A DNA stretch of 32,085 bases from an uncultured Candidatus Melainabacteria bacterium (GTDB lineage Bacteria; Cyanobacteriota; Vampirovibrionia; Gastranaerophilales; Gastranaerophilaceae). Each line of letters opens with the position of its first letter. The first letter of the stretch is position 1. Where the stretch lies: positions 1 through 32,085 of the forward strand of contig CAKVGW010000016.1 of NCBI GenBank assembly GCA_934747325.1. Reading direction: 5' to 3'. Shown one piece after another: positions 14,177-21,680 of the stretch. Made by a program: the position numbers and the translations under genes. The notes beneath the pieces are model-generated. The model saw only the letters and a list, made by a program, of their open reading frames with translations. It was not told where the DNA came from and did not search any database.

Positions 14177-15559
14177 ATGTTTGACTTTACTCTGCATTTG
14201 GCGTTAAATAATCCTATGAAGATTATAATTTTCGGTGCAAATGAACTCGGTTCAATGATTGCAACAGAGTTTTATACAGATAATGATATCACGGTAATTG
14301 ATGATGAAAAATTTAAAGTCGACGCATTTAACAAGCTTGATGTCGGTTTTATTTCGGGTAACGCATCAAATATCGAAATTCTTAAACAAGCCAACATCAA
14401 AGATGCAGATGTATTTATTGCCTGCACAGCGTCTGACGAATTAAATATCGTTGCATGCTTGACTGCAAAAAGAATAAGCACCGTCCGTACAATGTGTTTT
14501 GTACGTAAAGAAGAATATAAGTCTTCTTTGGGCTTGGCAAAAGATGCAGAATATAACTGTGATTTTTATATCGACAACATTATTTGGCCGGAAGAACTCA
14601 TGACGCAAGAAATCTTTAGAATCATTACTGTTGCTAAGGCTTTAGATGTTGAAAACTTCGCAGACGGACGCGCAAGGCTATTAGAATATAAAATTGCCGA
14701 AAATTCAATATTAGTCAATAGTATGATTAGAAGTTGTGAGTTTCCAAAAGATACTATTATTGTTGGAATCACAAGAGATAGTGAATTATTTATACCGAAT
14801 GGTGAAACTGTACTTCATGAGGGCGATAAAGTCATATTCATGGGGCTTTCTCACTCACTGGATATTTTGGCAGGTAAATTTTTCCATGAAAAAGAATTTG
14901 TGAAAACTGTTGCAATTATCGGTGGTGGTAATGTTGGCTTAAAATTGGCAAAAAGTTTAGAGGCATTGAAACTTAATATCAAAATAGTTGAAAAAGACGA
15001 AGAACGTTGTAGATTTTTAGCGCAGGAACTTGAAAATACGCTTGTAATAAATGGTGATGGAACAGATATTGAGCTTTTAAACGAGGAAGAAATTTCTGAT
15101 GCGGACGTTGTTGTAAGTGTTACAAATAATGATGAAAAGAATTTATTGTGTTCTCTTCTTGTAAAACACATGGGCGCAGGTCGTGTAATTTCAAGAGTTT
15201 CAAAGAGTACAAACGTAGCGTTGTTTGAAAAAGTTGGAATTGATATTGCAATTTCATCAAAAACAGCTGCATTAAATGAAATTAAAAATAATGTTAAAGA
15301 AACAAATATCGGTATTTTGGCGACTGTAGAACAAGGCAAAGGCGAAGTTTTGGTTATCGAAATTCCTGAACATTATGAAACCAAAAAAATTATGGAATTA
15401 AGATTACCGGTTAAGGCGATTGTCGGTGTTATTCAGCGTCGTAAAAGAATTATCATCCCAAACGGTACAACACAAGTTATGAGCGGTGATAATTTGATTA
15501 TATTTACAACAAGTGAAAATGCGCCTGTTATAAGGGAATTTTTTGAGGAAATTAAATGA
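14177..15559 (+). CDS. trkA: Trk potassium uptake system peripheral protein (NAD-binding gate)
   Basis: 460 residues from the ATG at 14177, or 447 from the ATG at 14216, where the family usually begins (MKIIIFGANELG). Neither has a clear ribosome site; 14177 sits where a leaderless transcript would start. Two RCK repeats are seen: Rossmann motif GANELGSM at the front with its TrkA-C domain, then a second Rossmann motif AIIGGGNVGLKLAKSLE about midway, with VVSVTNNDEKNLL and a second TrkA-C domain ending in LIIFTTSENAPVIREF. TrkA binds NAD(H)/nucleotides on the cytoplasmic face and gates the TrkH channel next door. The stop overlaps the trkH start (ATGA). Confidence 0.94.
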   Translation: MFDFTLHLALNNPMKIIIFGANELGSMIATEFYTDNDITVIDDEKFKVDAFNKLDVGFISGNASNIEILKQANIKDADVFIACTASDELNIVACLTAKRISTVRTMCFVRKEEYKSSLGLAKDAEYNCDFYIDNIIWPEELMTQEIFRIITVAKALDVENFADGRARLLEYKIAENSILVNSMIRSCEFPKDTIIVGITRDSELFIPNGETVLHEGDKVIFMGLSHSLDILAGKFFHEKEFVKTVAIIGGGNVGLKLAKSLEALKLNIKIVEKDEERCRFLAQELENTLVINGDGTDIELLNEEEISDADVVVSVTNNDEKNLLCSLLVKHMGAGRVISRVSKSTNVALFEKVGIDIAISSKTAALNEIKNNVKETNIGILATVEQGKGEVLVIEIPEHYETKKIMELRLPVKAIVGVIQRRKRIIIPNGTTQVMSGDNLIIFTTSENAPVIREFFEEIK

Positions 15560-17016
15560 GATTAACTTATTTAGCATACTCTTTCAGCCTTAGCATAATG
15601 TATTTCAGCATTGTTTTGCTTGTACCGATTGTGGTAGCACTTTTTTATCGTGAATACACCGCAGTTTTACCATTTTTAATTGCTTGTGCAACAGCGTTTT
15701 TCATATCAGTAACTCTAAGAAAAATTGTAAAAGGAACTGAAAACATAAAATCCATTAACGATATTAAAAAATCGGAGGGACTTTGCGTTGTAACGTTTTC
15801 TTGGTTGTTTGCGGGTTTATTGGCATCAATTCCTTATTTATTTTTTGGAATAAGCCCTTTGAACGCTTTGTTTGAAGCAACTTCCGGAATTACAACTACA
15901 GGTGCAACGATTTTAACAACGTTCGATTATCCTAAAACGCTTTTCTTTTGGCGTTCGTTAACTCAGTGGCTTGGCGGTATGGGAATTATCGTCTTGTTTA
16001 TTGCGATTTTGCCACAATTTGCGATTGCGGGCAGACAATTGTTTTTTGCAGAAGCGCCGGGGCCTACAGAGGATAAATTCACTCCTCGAATAAAAAATAC
16101 AGCAGCTGCTTTGTGGAAGGTTTATGCCGGATTAACAATTTTAGAAATTTTGCTTTTAAAATTTGCCGGCATGAGTGGGTTTGAGGCGGTTTGTGATGCA
16201 TTAGCCACTGTTTCCGGAGGCGGACTTTCTCCAAATGCAAATAGCTTGGTTGGTTTCAATAGAGCTATTTTATCAATTATTACTTTCTTTATGCTTTTTG
16301 CTGGTGTAAGTTATAATTTACAATATCTAGCTTGGGCGAAATTCAATCCACTTGTGCTTTTTAGAAACGAAGAATTTAAGGTATATTTCAGTGTTGTAAT
16401 GTTGATTGCGCTTGCATTGAGTTGTTCGTTGTTTGGCAATATGCATTATAATTTGTGGGATTCTTTAAGTCATGCATTTTTTAACGTTGCGTCAATAATT
16501 TCTTCTACCGGTTTTTGTAGTGTAGATTTTGCAAACTGGGATTATGCAAGTAAAGTTCTTTTATTTGCAACAATGATGTTCGGAAGTTGCGCAAGTTCAG
16601 CCGGTGGTGGTTTGAAAGTTGTAAGATGGATGCTAGTGTATAAGATTATGAAATCCGAAATGATGAAGATTTTACATCCAAAAGCAATTGTTGATATCAA
16701 AGTCGGCAGATATTCTGTACCGAAGGAAATTTTGTATCAAACTTTGATGTTTGTATTCTTTTATATCGCGTTTTTGGTGGTTTCAGCATTCTTGCTCGGT
16801 TTGATTGAAAAAAATACTGTTGTTGCAATTACGGGTGCAGTAAGTGCTGTCGGTAACGTTGGACCCGGATTTGGTCTGCTTGGACCTTTACAAAGCTTTG
16901 ACCCATTGCATGCTGTTTCTAAAATAATTTTAATTATTGATATGTATGTAGGTCGTTTAGAATTAATTCCATTTTTGGTTTTGTTCCAAAAAGATTTGTG
17001 GAATTTTAAGAAATAG
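15556..17016 (+). CDS. trkH: Trk potassium uptake transmembrane subunit
   Basis: 486 residues, very hydrophobic, with about ten or more membrane spans. It is a member of the TrkH/KtrB superfamily with four pore repeats: TTSGITTTGATIL followed by SLTQWLGGMGIIV, then DALATVSGGGLSP, then NVASIISSTGFCSVD with MMFGSCASSAGGGLKVVRW, and finally TGAVSAVGNVGPGFG near the C-terminus. The glycines of these repeats line the selectivity filter in the family. It overlaps trkA by four bases, so the two are co-translated and form one K+ uptake system in the inner membrane. A small unrelated gene starts seven bases downstream. Confidence 0.95.
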   Translation: MRLTYLAYSFSLSIMYFSIVLLVPIVVALFYREYTAVLPFLIACATAFFISVTLRKIVKGTENIKSINDIKKSEGLCVVTFSWLFAGLLASIPYLFFGISPLNALFEATSGITTTGATILTTFDYPKTLFFWRSLTQWLGGMGIIVLFIAILPQFAIAGRQLFFAEAPGPTEDKFTPRIKNTAAALWKVYAGLTILEILLLKFAGMSGFEAVCDALATVSGGGLSPNANSLVGFNRAILSIITFFMLFAGVSYNLQYLAWAKFNPLVLFRNEEFKVYFSVVMLIALALSCSLFGNMHYNLWDSLSHAFFNVASIISSTGFCSVDFANWDYASKVLLFATMMFGSCASSAGGGLKVVRWMLVYKIMKSEMMKILHPKAIVDIKVGRYSVPKEILYQTLMFVFFYIAFLVVSAFLLGLIEKNTVVAITGAVSAVGNVGPGFGLLGPLQSFDPLHAVSKIILIIDMYVGRLELIPFLVLFQKDLWNFKK

Positions 17017-17023
17017 AAATAAA

Positions 17024-17548
17024 ATGAATAAAGAAAAATATTTAATATCAGATAATGTATATGATAATTTTGTTTTCATACACAAAAATAAAGGATTAGT
17101 GGAATGCATTCCTCCGAATTGGGAAGGTAAAACAGTCGAAGATGCCTTAATGTATATGGGAATTGGTGATAAGGGGATAAAAATAAAATCACCAATTGAA
17201 AATATAACAATTTACAAAAGCCACATTGAGCACTTAATTAATGATAATGATTCTTATAGAAAAAAATTTTTAAATAGAGCTATTAGAACTATTCAAGAAC
17301 CAAATTTGATTATAAAAATAAAATGTTATAACAACTATATAAAATTATTTATAGACGAAAAGTCTAATATTAAACCTCACCTGCAAATCGTTAAGGTGAA
17401 AGTCGATGGTAGTTTTTATGTTACAAACTATAAATTACAGAAAAATCAGTTTAAAAAGAACATATTAGAAGGAGAGATCATTTATGACCTCTCCAGCATG
17501 TCCAGTAAAAATTCTACCGACACTAACATTATAACACATGTTGAATAA
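17024..17548 (+). CDS. Unknown protein, possible BECR-fold (PBECR-like) nuclease
   Basis: 174 residues. It is not recognised with certainty. Residues ~55-160 resemble phage-type Barnase/EndoU/ColicinE5-D/RelE-like nucleases: ITIYKSHIEHLI (a conserved His helix), RKKFLNRAIRTIQEPNLII (helix, then a nPd-like turn), YIKLFIDE, LQIVKVKVDGSFYVTNY and a terminal GEIIYDLS strand. These domains occur in toxins and phage-borne effectors. The coding sequence looks more AT-rich and lysine/isoleucine/asparagine-rich than trkAH. It starts seven bases after trkH without a good ribosome site, so it is probably in the same transcript. No antitoxin-like gene is adjacent: def follows with its own promoter. It could be an exapted or recently arrived gene. 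Confidence 0.65.
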   Translation: MNKEKYLISDNVYDNFVFIHKNKGLVECIPPNWEGKTVEDALMYMGIGDKGIKIKSPIENITIYKSHIEHLINDNDSYRKKFLNRAIRTIQEPNLIIKIKCYNNYIKLFIDEKSNIKPHLQIVKVKVDGSFYVTNYKLQKNQFKKNILEGEIIYDLSSMSSKNSTDTNIITHVE

Positions 17549-17605
17549 ATCTCAATATAACAAAATTTTTACGTTCTGTTTGAATTTATTTTTTCGTTCC
17601 TTTTA

Positions 17606-17614
17606 TGCTAAAAT
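17606..17614 (+). promoter_or_regulatory. Extended -10 promoter of def
   Basis: TGC plus TAAAAT (17609-17614) forms an extended -10, 20 bases before the def ATG at 17635. AAGGGA serves as ribosome site. A TTGAAT at 17580 is too far away (23 bases) to be a normal -35. Confidence 0.5.
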
Positions 17615-17634
17615 GTAGAAAAAAGGGAATAAAT

Positions 17635-18237
17635 ATGTCAGTAAAAAAAGTTGTTAAATATGGTACACCTTCTTTAAGACAACCATCTAAAGAAGTTCAT
17701 AAAGTTTCACAAAAAATTAAAGTCTTAGTAGAAGATTTGTTGGATACAATGTACGCTCAAAACGGTGTTGGGCTTGCAGCGCCACAAATCGGTGAAAATT
17801 ACAGAGTGTTTGTAATTGATGCTTCTACGGGTAACGAACCATTAAATCCGATGGTTTTTATCAATCCGAAGATTATTAAAAAATCAGGTGCCGTAATCAG
17901 TCACGAAGGCTGTTTAAGTTTTCCTGAAGCTTTTACGGATGTTAGAAGATATGCAAATGTTATGGTTAAAGCTATGGATAGAAACGGTCGTGCTTTTGTC
18001 TTAGAAGCAAAAGACGGAACACTTTTAGCTAGAGCTATTCAGCATGAATTCGACCATTTAGACGGCATTTTATTTATTGACCACGTTATAAATCGTTTTG
18101 AAGCAGAGGAAGTTTTAAAGAAAAATAATCTTCCAAGTTTAGAAGTTGAAAAAATTCTCGACGAGCCTGAACTTTCAAAAGAAATTGAAGTTTTATTGAA
18201 AGAAAAAGTTGCAAAGGAAGCTGATAAGGAGGCTTAA
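17635..18237 (+). CDS. def: Peptide deformylase
   Basis: 200 residues from the ATG at 17635, chosen because AAAAGGGAA precedes it; an in-frame ATG at 17605 overlaps the promoter. It removes the formyl group from N-terminal formyl-methionine of new proteins, using a metal bound by Cys and two His. All three motifs are present: GVGLAAPQIG (44-53), EGCLSFPE (91-98, metal Cys93) and HEFDHLDG (137-144, catalytic Glu138). After motif 3 there is a C-terminal extension (~155-200) of charged helix, longer than the shortest family members. def, an 86-residue gene and fmt form one unit, so the enzymes that add and remove the formyl group are co-expressed. Confidence 0.97.
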   Translation: MSVKKVVKYGTPSLRQPSKEVHKVSQKIKVLVEDLLDTMYAQNGVGLAAPQIGENYRVFVIDASTGNEPLNPMVFINPKIIKKSGAVISHEGCLSFPEAFTDVRRYANVMVKAMDRNGRAFVLEAKDGTLLARAIQHEFDHLDGILFIDHVINRFEAEEVLKKNNLPSLEVEKILDEPELSKEIEVLLKEKVAKEADKEA

Positions 18238-18497
18238 TGAAAGTACAAGCTGTAAGTTTTTGCGGTGATATTTCTAAAGGCAAAAAAGAATTTGAAAAAT
18301 TGCCTCTGGCGAAACAAGTTGTATTAAAATCTGTGGAAAAATATAGACAAGATTTTAATGCTAAAAACTTCCCACCAATTCCTGCAAAAGATACCGATTT
18401 GGCAGAATATGTTAGGCATGCGGTTTTTGTCGAAGAATTAGTAAAAAAAAGAGCAAAGGATATATTTGCTAATTTAAGAAAAAATATGGGAATATAA
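18237..18497 (+). CDS. Small unknown protein between def and fmt
   Basis: 86 residues. Its ATG overlaps the def stop (TAATG), and the strong site AAGGAGG lies five bases upstream inside def, so it is a real translated gene. The N-terminus MKVQAVSFCGD resembles the start of the 544-residue membrane protein (MKVQ..., then FKG) and may belong to the same F-x-G peptide type. The rest is a charged, helical domain (KEFEKLPLAKQVVLKSVEKY, then VEELVKKRAKDIFANLRKN) without membrane segments. The family is not recognised. Position suggests a role near translation or nascent-chain processing, but that is only inference. Confidence 0.8.
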   Translation: MKVQAVSFCGDISKGKKEFEKLPLAKQVVLKSVEKYRQDFNAKNFPPIPAKDTDLAEYVRHAVFVEELVKKRAKDIFANLRKNMGI

Positions 18498-18505
18498 GAA
18501 GTAAC

Positions 18506-19432
18506 ATGATAAACATTGTATTTTTTGGAACACCGGATATCGGTCTACCATCATTAGAACATTTTTATAACTCAGATAAATTTAACGTTCAGGCGGTTGT
18601 TACTCAACCTGATAAACCATCAGGACGTGGTCATAAACTTACACCGAGTCCTATTAAAAAATTTGCATTAGAACACGATATTAAAGTGTTTCAACCTAAA
18701 TCAATCAGAAAAGAACCTGAAATCATTGAAGCTTTAAAAGAACTTAAGCCTGATTTCTTTGTAACTTTTGCTTTTGGTCAAATTTTATCGCAAGAAGTTT
18801 TGGATATTCCAAAATATGAAACAATTAATCTTCACGTTTCGTTACTTCCAAAATACCGTGGTGCAAATCCTATTCAGCGTGCAATTATAAATGGTGACAA
18901 AGAAACAGGTATTTGCACAATGATTACTGAACTTGGACTTGATTGCGGTGATATTTGTATGAAATATCCGATTGAGATTACAAAGAATATGAATTGTGTA
19001 GAACTTTTTGAACTATGTGCATCAAATTCTCCTGAATTATTGGAAAAAACTCTAATCGGCATAAAAGACGGTACGTTAAAACCGACTCCTCAATGCGAAG
19101 ATGGTGTTTGTTTTGCAGACAAACTTAAAAAAGAGGAATGCAAAATTGATTGGACAAAATCAGCTGATGAAATCCACAACTTAGTTCGTGGAGTTTACAA
19201 ATGTCCCGGGGCGTTTTTTGAATACAACGGAAAAATTATAAAAGTGCTTGAAACAGAACCAATAGAAACGACTAATGACAACGGCGTTCAAATTGGTGAA
19301 TTTGCGAATTTTTCTAAACAGGGTATTGATGTTAAAACAGGTAACGGGTATTTAAGATTAATTAAAATTAAGCCTGAAGGCAAAGGTGAGATGTTGGCAA
19401 GAGATTGGGCTAACGGTATTAAGCAAAAATAA
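18506..19432 (+). CDS. fmt: Methionyl-tRNA formyltransferase
   Basis: 308 residues. It transfers a formyl group from 10-formyltetrahydrofolate to Met-tRNA(fMet) for translation initiation. VFFGTPDIGLPSL at the start is the family's N-terminal strand. The active-site Asn and His lie in INLHVSLLPKYRGANPIQRAI (~110-130) and the Asp in LGLDCGDI (~146-153). The C-terminal ~100 residues form the usual OB-like tRNA-binding domain. The length matches the family. It begins eight bases after the 86-residue gene and the unit ends at a perfect terminator. Confidence 0.97.
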   Translation: MINIVFFGTPDIGLPSLEHFYNSDKFNVQAVVTQPDKPSGRGHKLTPSPIKKFALEHDIKVFQPKSIRKEPEIIEALKELKPDFFVTFAFGQILSQEVLDIPKYETINLHVSLLPKYRGANPIQRAIINGDKETGICTMITELGLDCGDICMKYPIEITKNMNCVELFELCASNSPELLEKTLIGIKDGTLKPTPQCEDGVCFADKLKKEECKIDWTKSADEIHNLVRGVYKCPGAFFEYNGKIIKVLETEPIETTNDNGVQIGEFANFSKQGIDVKTGNGYLRLIKIKPEGKGEMLARDWANGIKQK

Positions 19433-19437
19433 TATGT

Positions 19438-19470
19438 AAAAGGCGGAACGGTTTCACCGTTCCGCCTTTT
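19438..19470 (+). terminator. Terminator after fmt (and facing the M48-like gene)
   Basis: AAAAGGCGGAACGGT (19438-19452) pairs perfectly over 15 bp with 19456-19470 around a TTC loop and ends in TTTT. The A-run on the other side means it can also stop minus-strand transcription of the convergent gene. Confidence 0.93.
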
Positions 19471-19487
19471 AATTATTTAAAACTAAT

Positions 19488-20318
19488 TTATTTTTCTGTT
19501 GATTCAGAAAGTGTTTTTAAGATTGTATATGAAGCATCCCAACCGCTTACTCCGCCTGTTGTTTTATATTGAGCAATTTCTTTTGCTCTCAAAGCTTTAT
19601 TTTTAGCTTGTTCTTTGTTAAATTTTGCTAATTTTTTCTTGTTTGCGTTTCTTTCTTTTACGATTGGATTAGCGTAAGTTAAGAATGCTCTATATTCTTG
19701 ACAGCCATAACCTGTTTTAACTCTTGATGGGTAGTTGTAAGTCATGTAGTCATAAACATTCATAGCTCTTTCTGTGTTAGCAGGTCTGCCTTGTAAAGCT
19801 TCCAAAGTAGAGCCGGGTTGCTTTGTAATAACTACAATCATTGCAAGTGGGTTGTAGCCTGTTTTTGCTAACAAGTCAACGCCTGTGATGTCAGCAGCTT
19901 TTTCATCGCTCAAGTTTGTTTTGTTTGCCAAAAATTCGCTGTTTGCAGCTGTTGAAATAATGTTTTCAGAACTTAGTTTACTTGTAATAGCATTTTTTGC
20001 AGCGTTTCTCATTTGATTTTTTGAATATGTTCCATTGATAATATGTCCCATTTCATTTGCAATAACAGCTGCTACTTCACTGTCATTTCCTGCATAAGTT
20101 AAATCAGTGCTTGAAATTTGAATAACGTTAGTTAAATTTGTGTTAGCATTGTTTGCTGTACCATTAACAACCTTGAAAGTAGTTTTTGCAGGCAAGCTGT
20201 TTTTTGTAACGATTGTTTTACCAACAGTTGCAACTCTGTCTGCTGCGTTCCAAGTTGCAGCAAATGCCGGTGATACCATTAATGCTAATGTGAACATAGA
20301 TACTATAATCTTTTTCAT
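19488..20318 (-). CDS. Secreted M48-like metallopeptidase homologue with altered HExxH
   Basis: 276 residues from the ATG at 20318, which has AAGGAGG just upstream; an in-frame ATG 57 bases earlier would overlap gmhA and precede the signal peptide. A clear signal peptide runs MKKIIVSMFTLALMVSPAFA with cleavage near residue 20 (AFA-A). Residues ~65-160 follow the M48 (Ste24/BepA/LoiP) pattern: VIQISSTDLTYAG, SEVAAVIANEMGHI and SDEKAADITGVDLLAKTGYNP. The zinc motif reads N88-E-M-G-H92 instead of H-E-x-G-H, so one metal ligand is missing while the downstream Glu139/Asp143 motif and GYNP are intact. The C-terminal ~75 residues are Lys/Ala-rich helix. It may be an inactive periplasmic homologue or a protease with unusual metal binding. 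It is 31 bases after gmhA in one unit. Confidence 0.82.
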   Translation of the reverse strand: MKKIIVSMFTLALMVSPAFAATWNAADRVATVGKTIVTKNSLPAKTTFKVVNGTANNANTNLTNVIQISSTDLTYAGNDSEVAAVIANEMGHIINGTYSKNQMRNAAKNAITSKLSSENIISTAANSEFLANKTNLSDEKAADITGVDLLAKTGYNPLAMIVVITKQPGSTLEALQGRPANTERAMNVYDYMTYNYPSRVKTGYGCQEYRAFLTYANPIVKERNANKKKLAKFNKEQAKNKALRAKEIAQYKTTGGVSGWDASYTILKTLSESTEK

Positions 20319-20349
20319 AAAGCCTCCTTTTTTTGAAATTATTGTATTA

Positions 20350-20913
20350 TCAATTTTTATAAAAATATTCTTCAACTATTTCACAAATAATATGTCCTGC
20401 AATTATGTGTAATTCTTGTATATTGTTTGTAATATCGGATGGAACATCAAGTACGATATCCGAAATTTTTTTTATCTCTCCACCATTTTTACCTACAAAT
20501 GCGACTGTTTTAATTCCCTTTTCTTTTGCAACTTTAAATGCTTCAATTACGTTTTTAGAATTACCCGATGTAGAAATTCCTATCAACACGTCACCTTTTT
20601 GTCCGATGGCTTCTAATTGTCTTGAGAAAATGAATTCAGCTCCGTAGTCATTGCCAATGGCGGTAAGAGATGATGTGTTGCAAGTCAAACTGTAAGCCGG
20701 AAGCGGTTTTCTATCCAGTTTATATTTACCCATAAGTTCGGCTGCCAAGTGTTGTGAATCCGCCGCAGAACCGCCATTTCCGCAAAATATAACTTTGTTC
20801 CCGTGAGAAATTGCATCAATCCAAAGCTTTGCAATAACTTCTATTGTTTCGGATTTTTCTTTCAATTTTAAAACATTATTGCTTATTTTATCTAACTCCG
20901 AATTAATTCCCAC
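20350..20913 (-). CDS. gmhA: Phosphoheptose isomerase-type SIS-domain protein
   Basis: 187 residues from a GTG at 20913, chosen because AGGAG lies six bases upstream; an upstream ATG at 20955 overlaps the probable -10. The SIS domain shows FCGNGGSAADSQHLAAELMGKY (substrate phosphate loop and metal His), LTAIGNDYGAEFIFSRQ, GISTSGNSKNV and the C-terminal IAGHIICEIVE with its catalytic-type His. GmhA turns sedoheptulose 7-phosphate into heptose 7-phosphate, the first step of ADP-heptose for lipopolysaccharide or S-layer sugars. The closely related DiaA/LpcA-like proteins are the main alternative. No other heptose genes are in the window. Confidence 0.87.
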   Translation of the reverse strand: MGINSELDKISNNVLKLKEKSETIEVIAKLWIDAISHGNKVIFCGNGGSAADSQHLAAELMGKYKLDRKPLPAYSLTCNTSSLTAIGNDYGAEFIFSRQLEAIGQKGDVLIGISTSGNSKNVIEAFKVAKEKGIKTVAFVGKNGGEIKKISDIVLDVPSDITNNIQELHIIAGHIICEIVEEYFYKN

Positions 20914-20945
20914 GATATTCTCCTGATAGTTGCAGTACAAATTTG

Positions 20946-20954
20946 ATTTTAACA
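20946..20954 (-). promoter_or_regulatory. Extended -10 promoter of gmhA
   Basis: On the minus strand TGT plus TAAAAT (20951-20946) forms an extended -10, about 33 bases upstream of the GTG start. It lies in a short divergent gap shared with pgeF. Confidence 0.45.
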
Positions 20955-21013
20955 TGAATGTGGTTTTGATTAAAGTAGTATTGAGAAATTTTGTTTAAAT
21001 TCTTTAGACTTTA

Positions 21014-21022
21014 TGCTACATT
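21014..21022 (+). promoter_or_regulatory. Extended -10 promoter of pgeF, likely leaderless
   Basis: TGC plus TACATT (21017-21022) lies six bases before the ATG at 21029. No ribosome site is present, so transcription probably starts at the start codon. Confidence 0.45.
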
Positions 21023-21028
21023 GTATCC

Positions 21029-21679
21029 ATGTTTTATTTTGAAGATTTTCACGGGACAAAAATTCTTAAAAGTGATTTATTAGAAGAGATAACTGCGTTC
21101 TTTTCTACAAGAGAGTTACCTGATTTAACTAAGCTGGGCGCAGATAGAATCCTTTTTCCTAATCAAACTCACAGTGATAATGTTGAGTTCGTGGATAAGA
21201 GAAATGAATACCCAAATACTGACGGGTTAATTTTGACCAACTCAAATGACGTAGTTTATTTGCGTTTTGCGGATTGTACACCATTAATTTTCTATGATAC
21301 TGTTCAAAAAATAGCGGCAGTTACACATGCAGGTTGGCGTGGAACGGCGCAAAAAATCGGTGTTAAAACGATTGAAAAAATGCAATCAAATCCGACAAAT
21401 GTTATTGCGCTGATAGGTCCTGCTATTTCTATGTGTTGTTATGAAGTTTCGGAAGAAGTCCGTGACACACTTCTTGCAACTGTTAAAGATACCGAAGGGC
21501 TTTTTATAAATAGAAATGTTGATTTAAAACGAATAAACGCACAACAACTTAAAGAAATCGGTGTTCAACAAATCGATATTTGCCCGTATTGCACAAGTTG
21601 TGATAATGATTTGTTTTATTCTTACCGCAAAGAAAACGGAACCGATAAAAGACATATTGCCGTTGCGAAATTGTCATAA
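21029..21679 (+). CDS. pgeF: Multi-copper polyphenol oxidase/LACC1-family protein (peptidoglycan editing factor type)
   Basis: 216 residues of the YfiH/DUF152/LACC1 family. Members cleave purine nucleosides by phosphorolysis and/or prevent misuse of L-serine in peptidoglycan precursors (PgeF). Key segments are FPNQTHSDNVEFV near residue 47, RFADCTPLIFYD near 73, VTHAGWRGTAQKI near 94, IGPAISMCCYEVSEEV near 130, and a C-terminal ICPYCTSCDNDLFYSYRKENGTDKRHIA that supplies the metal Cys/His and the conserved YSYR. It is slightly shorter than the ~240-residue norm at the N-terminus. It ends one base before the stop of the convergent 544-residue gene, and no terminator separates them. Confidence 0.9.
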   Translation: MFYFEDFHGTKILKSDLLEEITAFFSTRELPDLTKLGADRILFPNQTHSDNVEFVDKRNEYPNTDGLILTNSNDVVYLRFADCTPLIFYDTVQKIAAVTHAGWRGTAQKIGVKTIEKMQSNPTNVIALIGPAISMCCYEVSEEVRDTLLATVKDTEGLFINRNVDLKRINAQQLKEIGVQQIDICPYCTSCDNDLFYSYRKENGTDKRHIAVAKLS

Positions 21680-21680
21680 T

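Noticed and set aside
14851..15339. Long open frame on the minus strand inside trkA
   Set aside because: It is fully antisense to a confidently identified gene, has low-complexity Ser/Phe/Thr composition and no ribosome site.
20319..20375. Longer N-terminus for the M48-like protein
   Set aside because: It would overlap gmhA, place 19 residues ahead of a clean signal peptide and ignore the AGGAGG site.
20914..20955. ATG start for gmhA at 20955
   Set aside because: It overlaps the probable -10 element and lacks a ribosome site; the GTG at 20913 has AGGAG at correct spacing.
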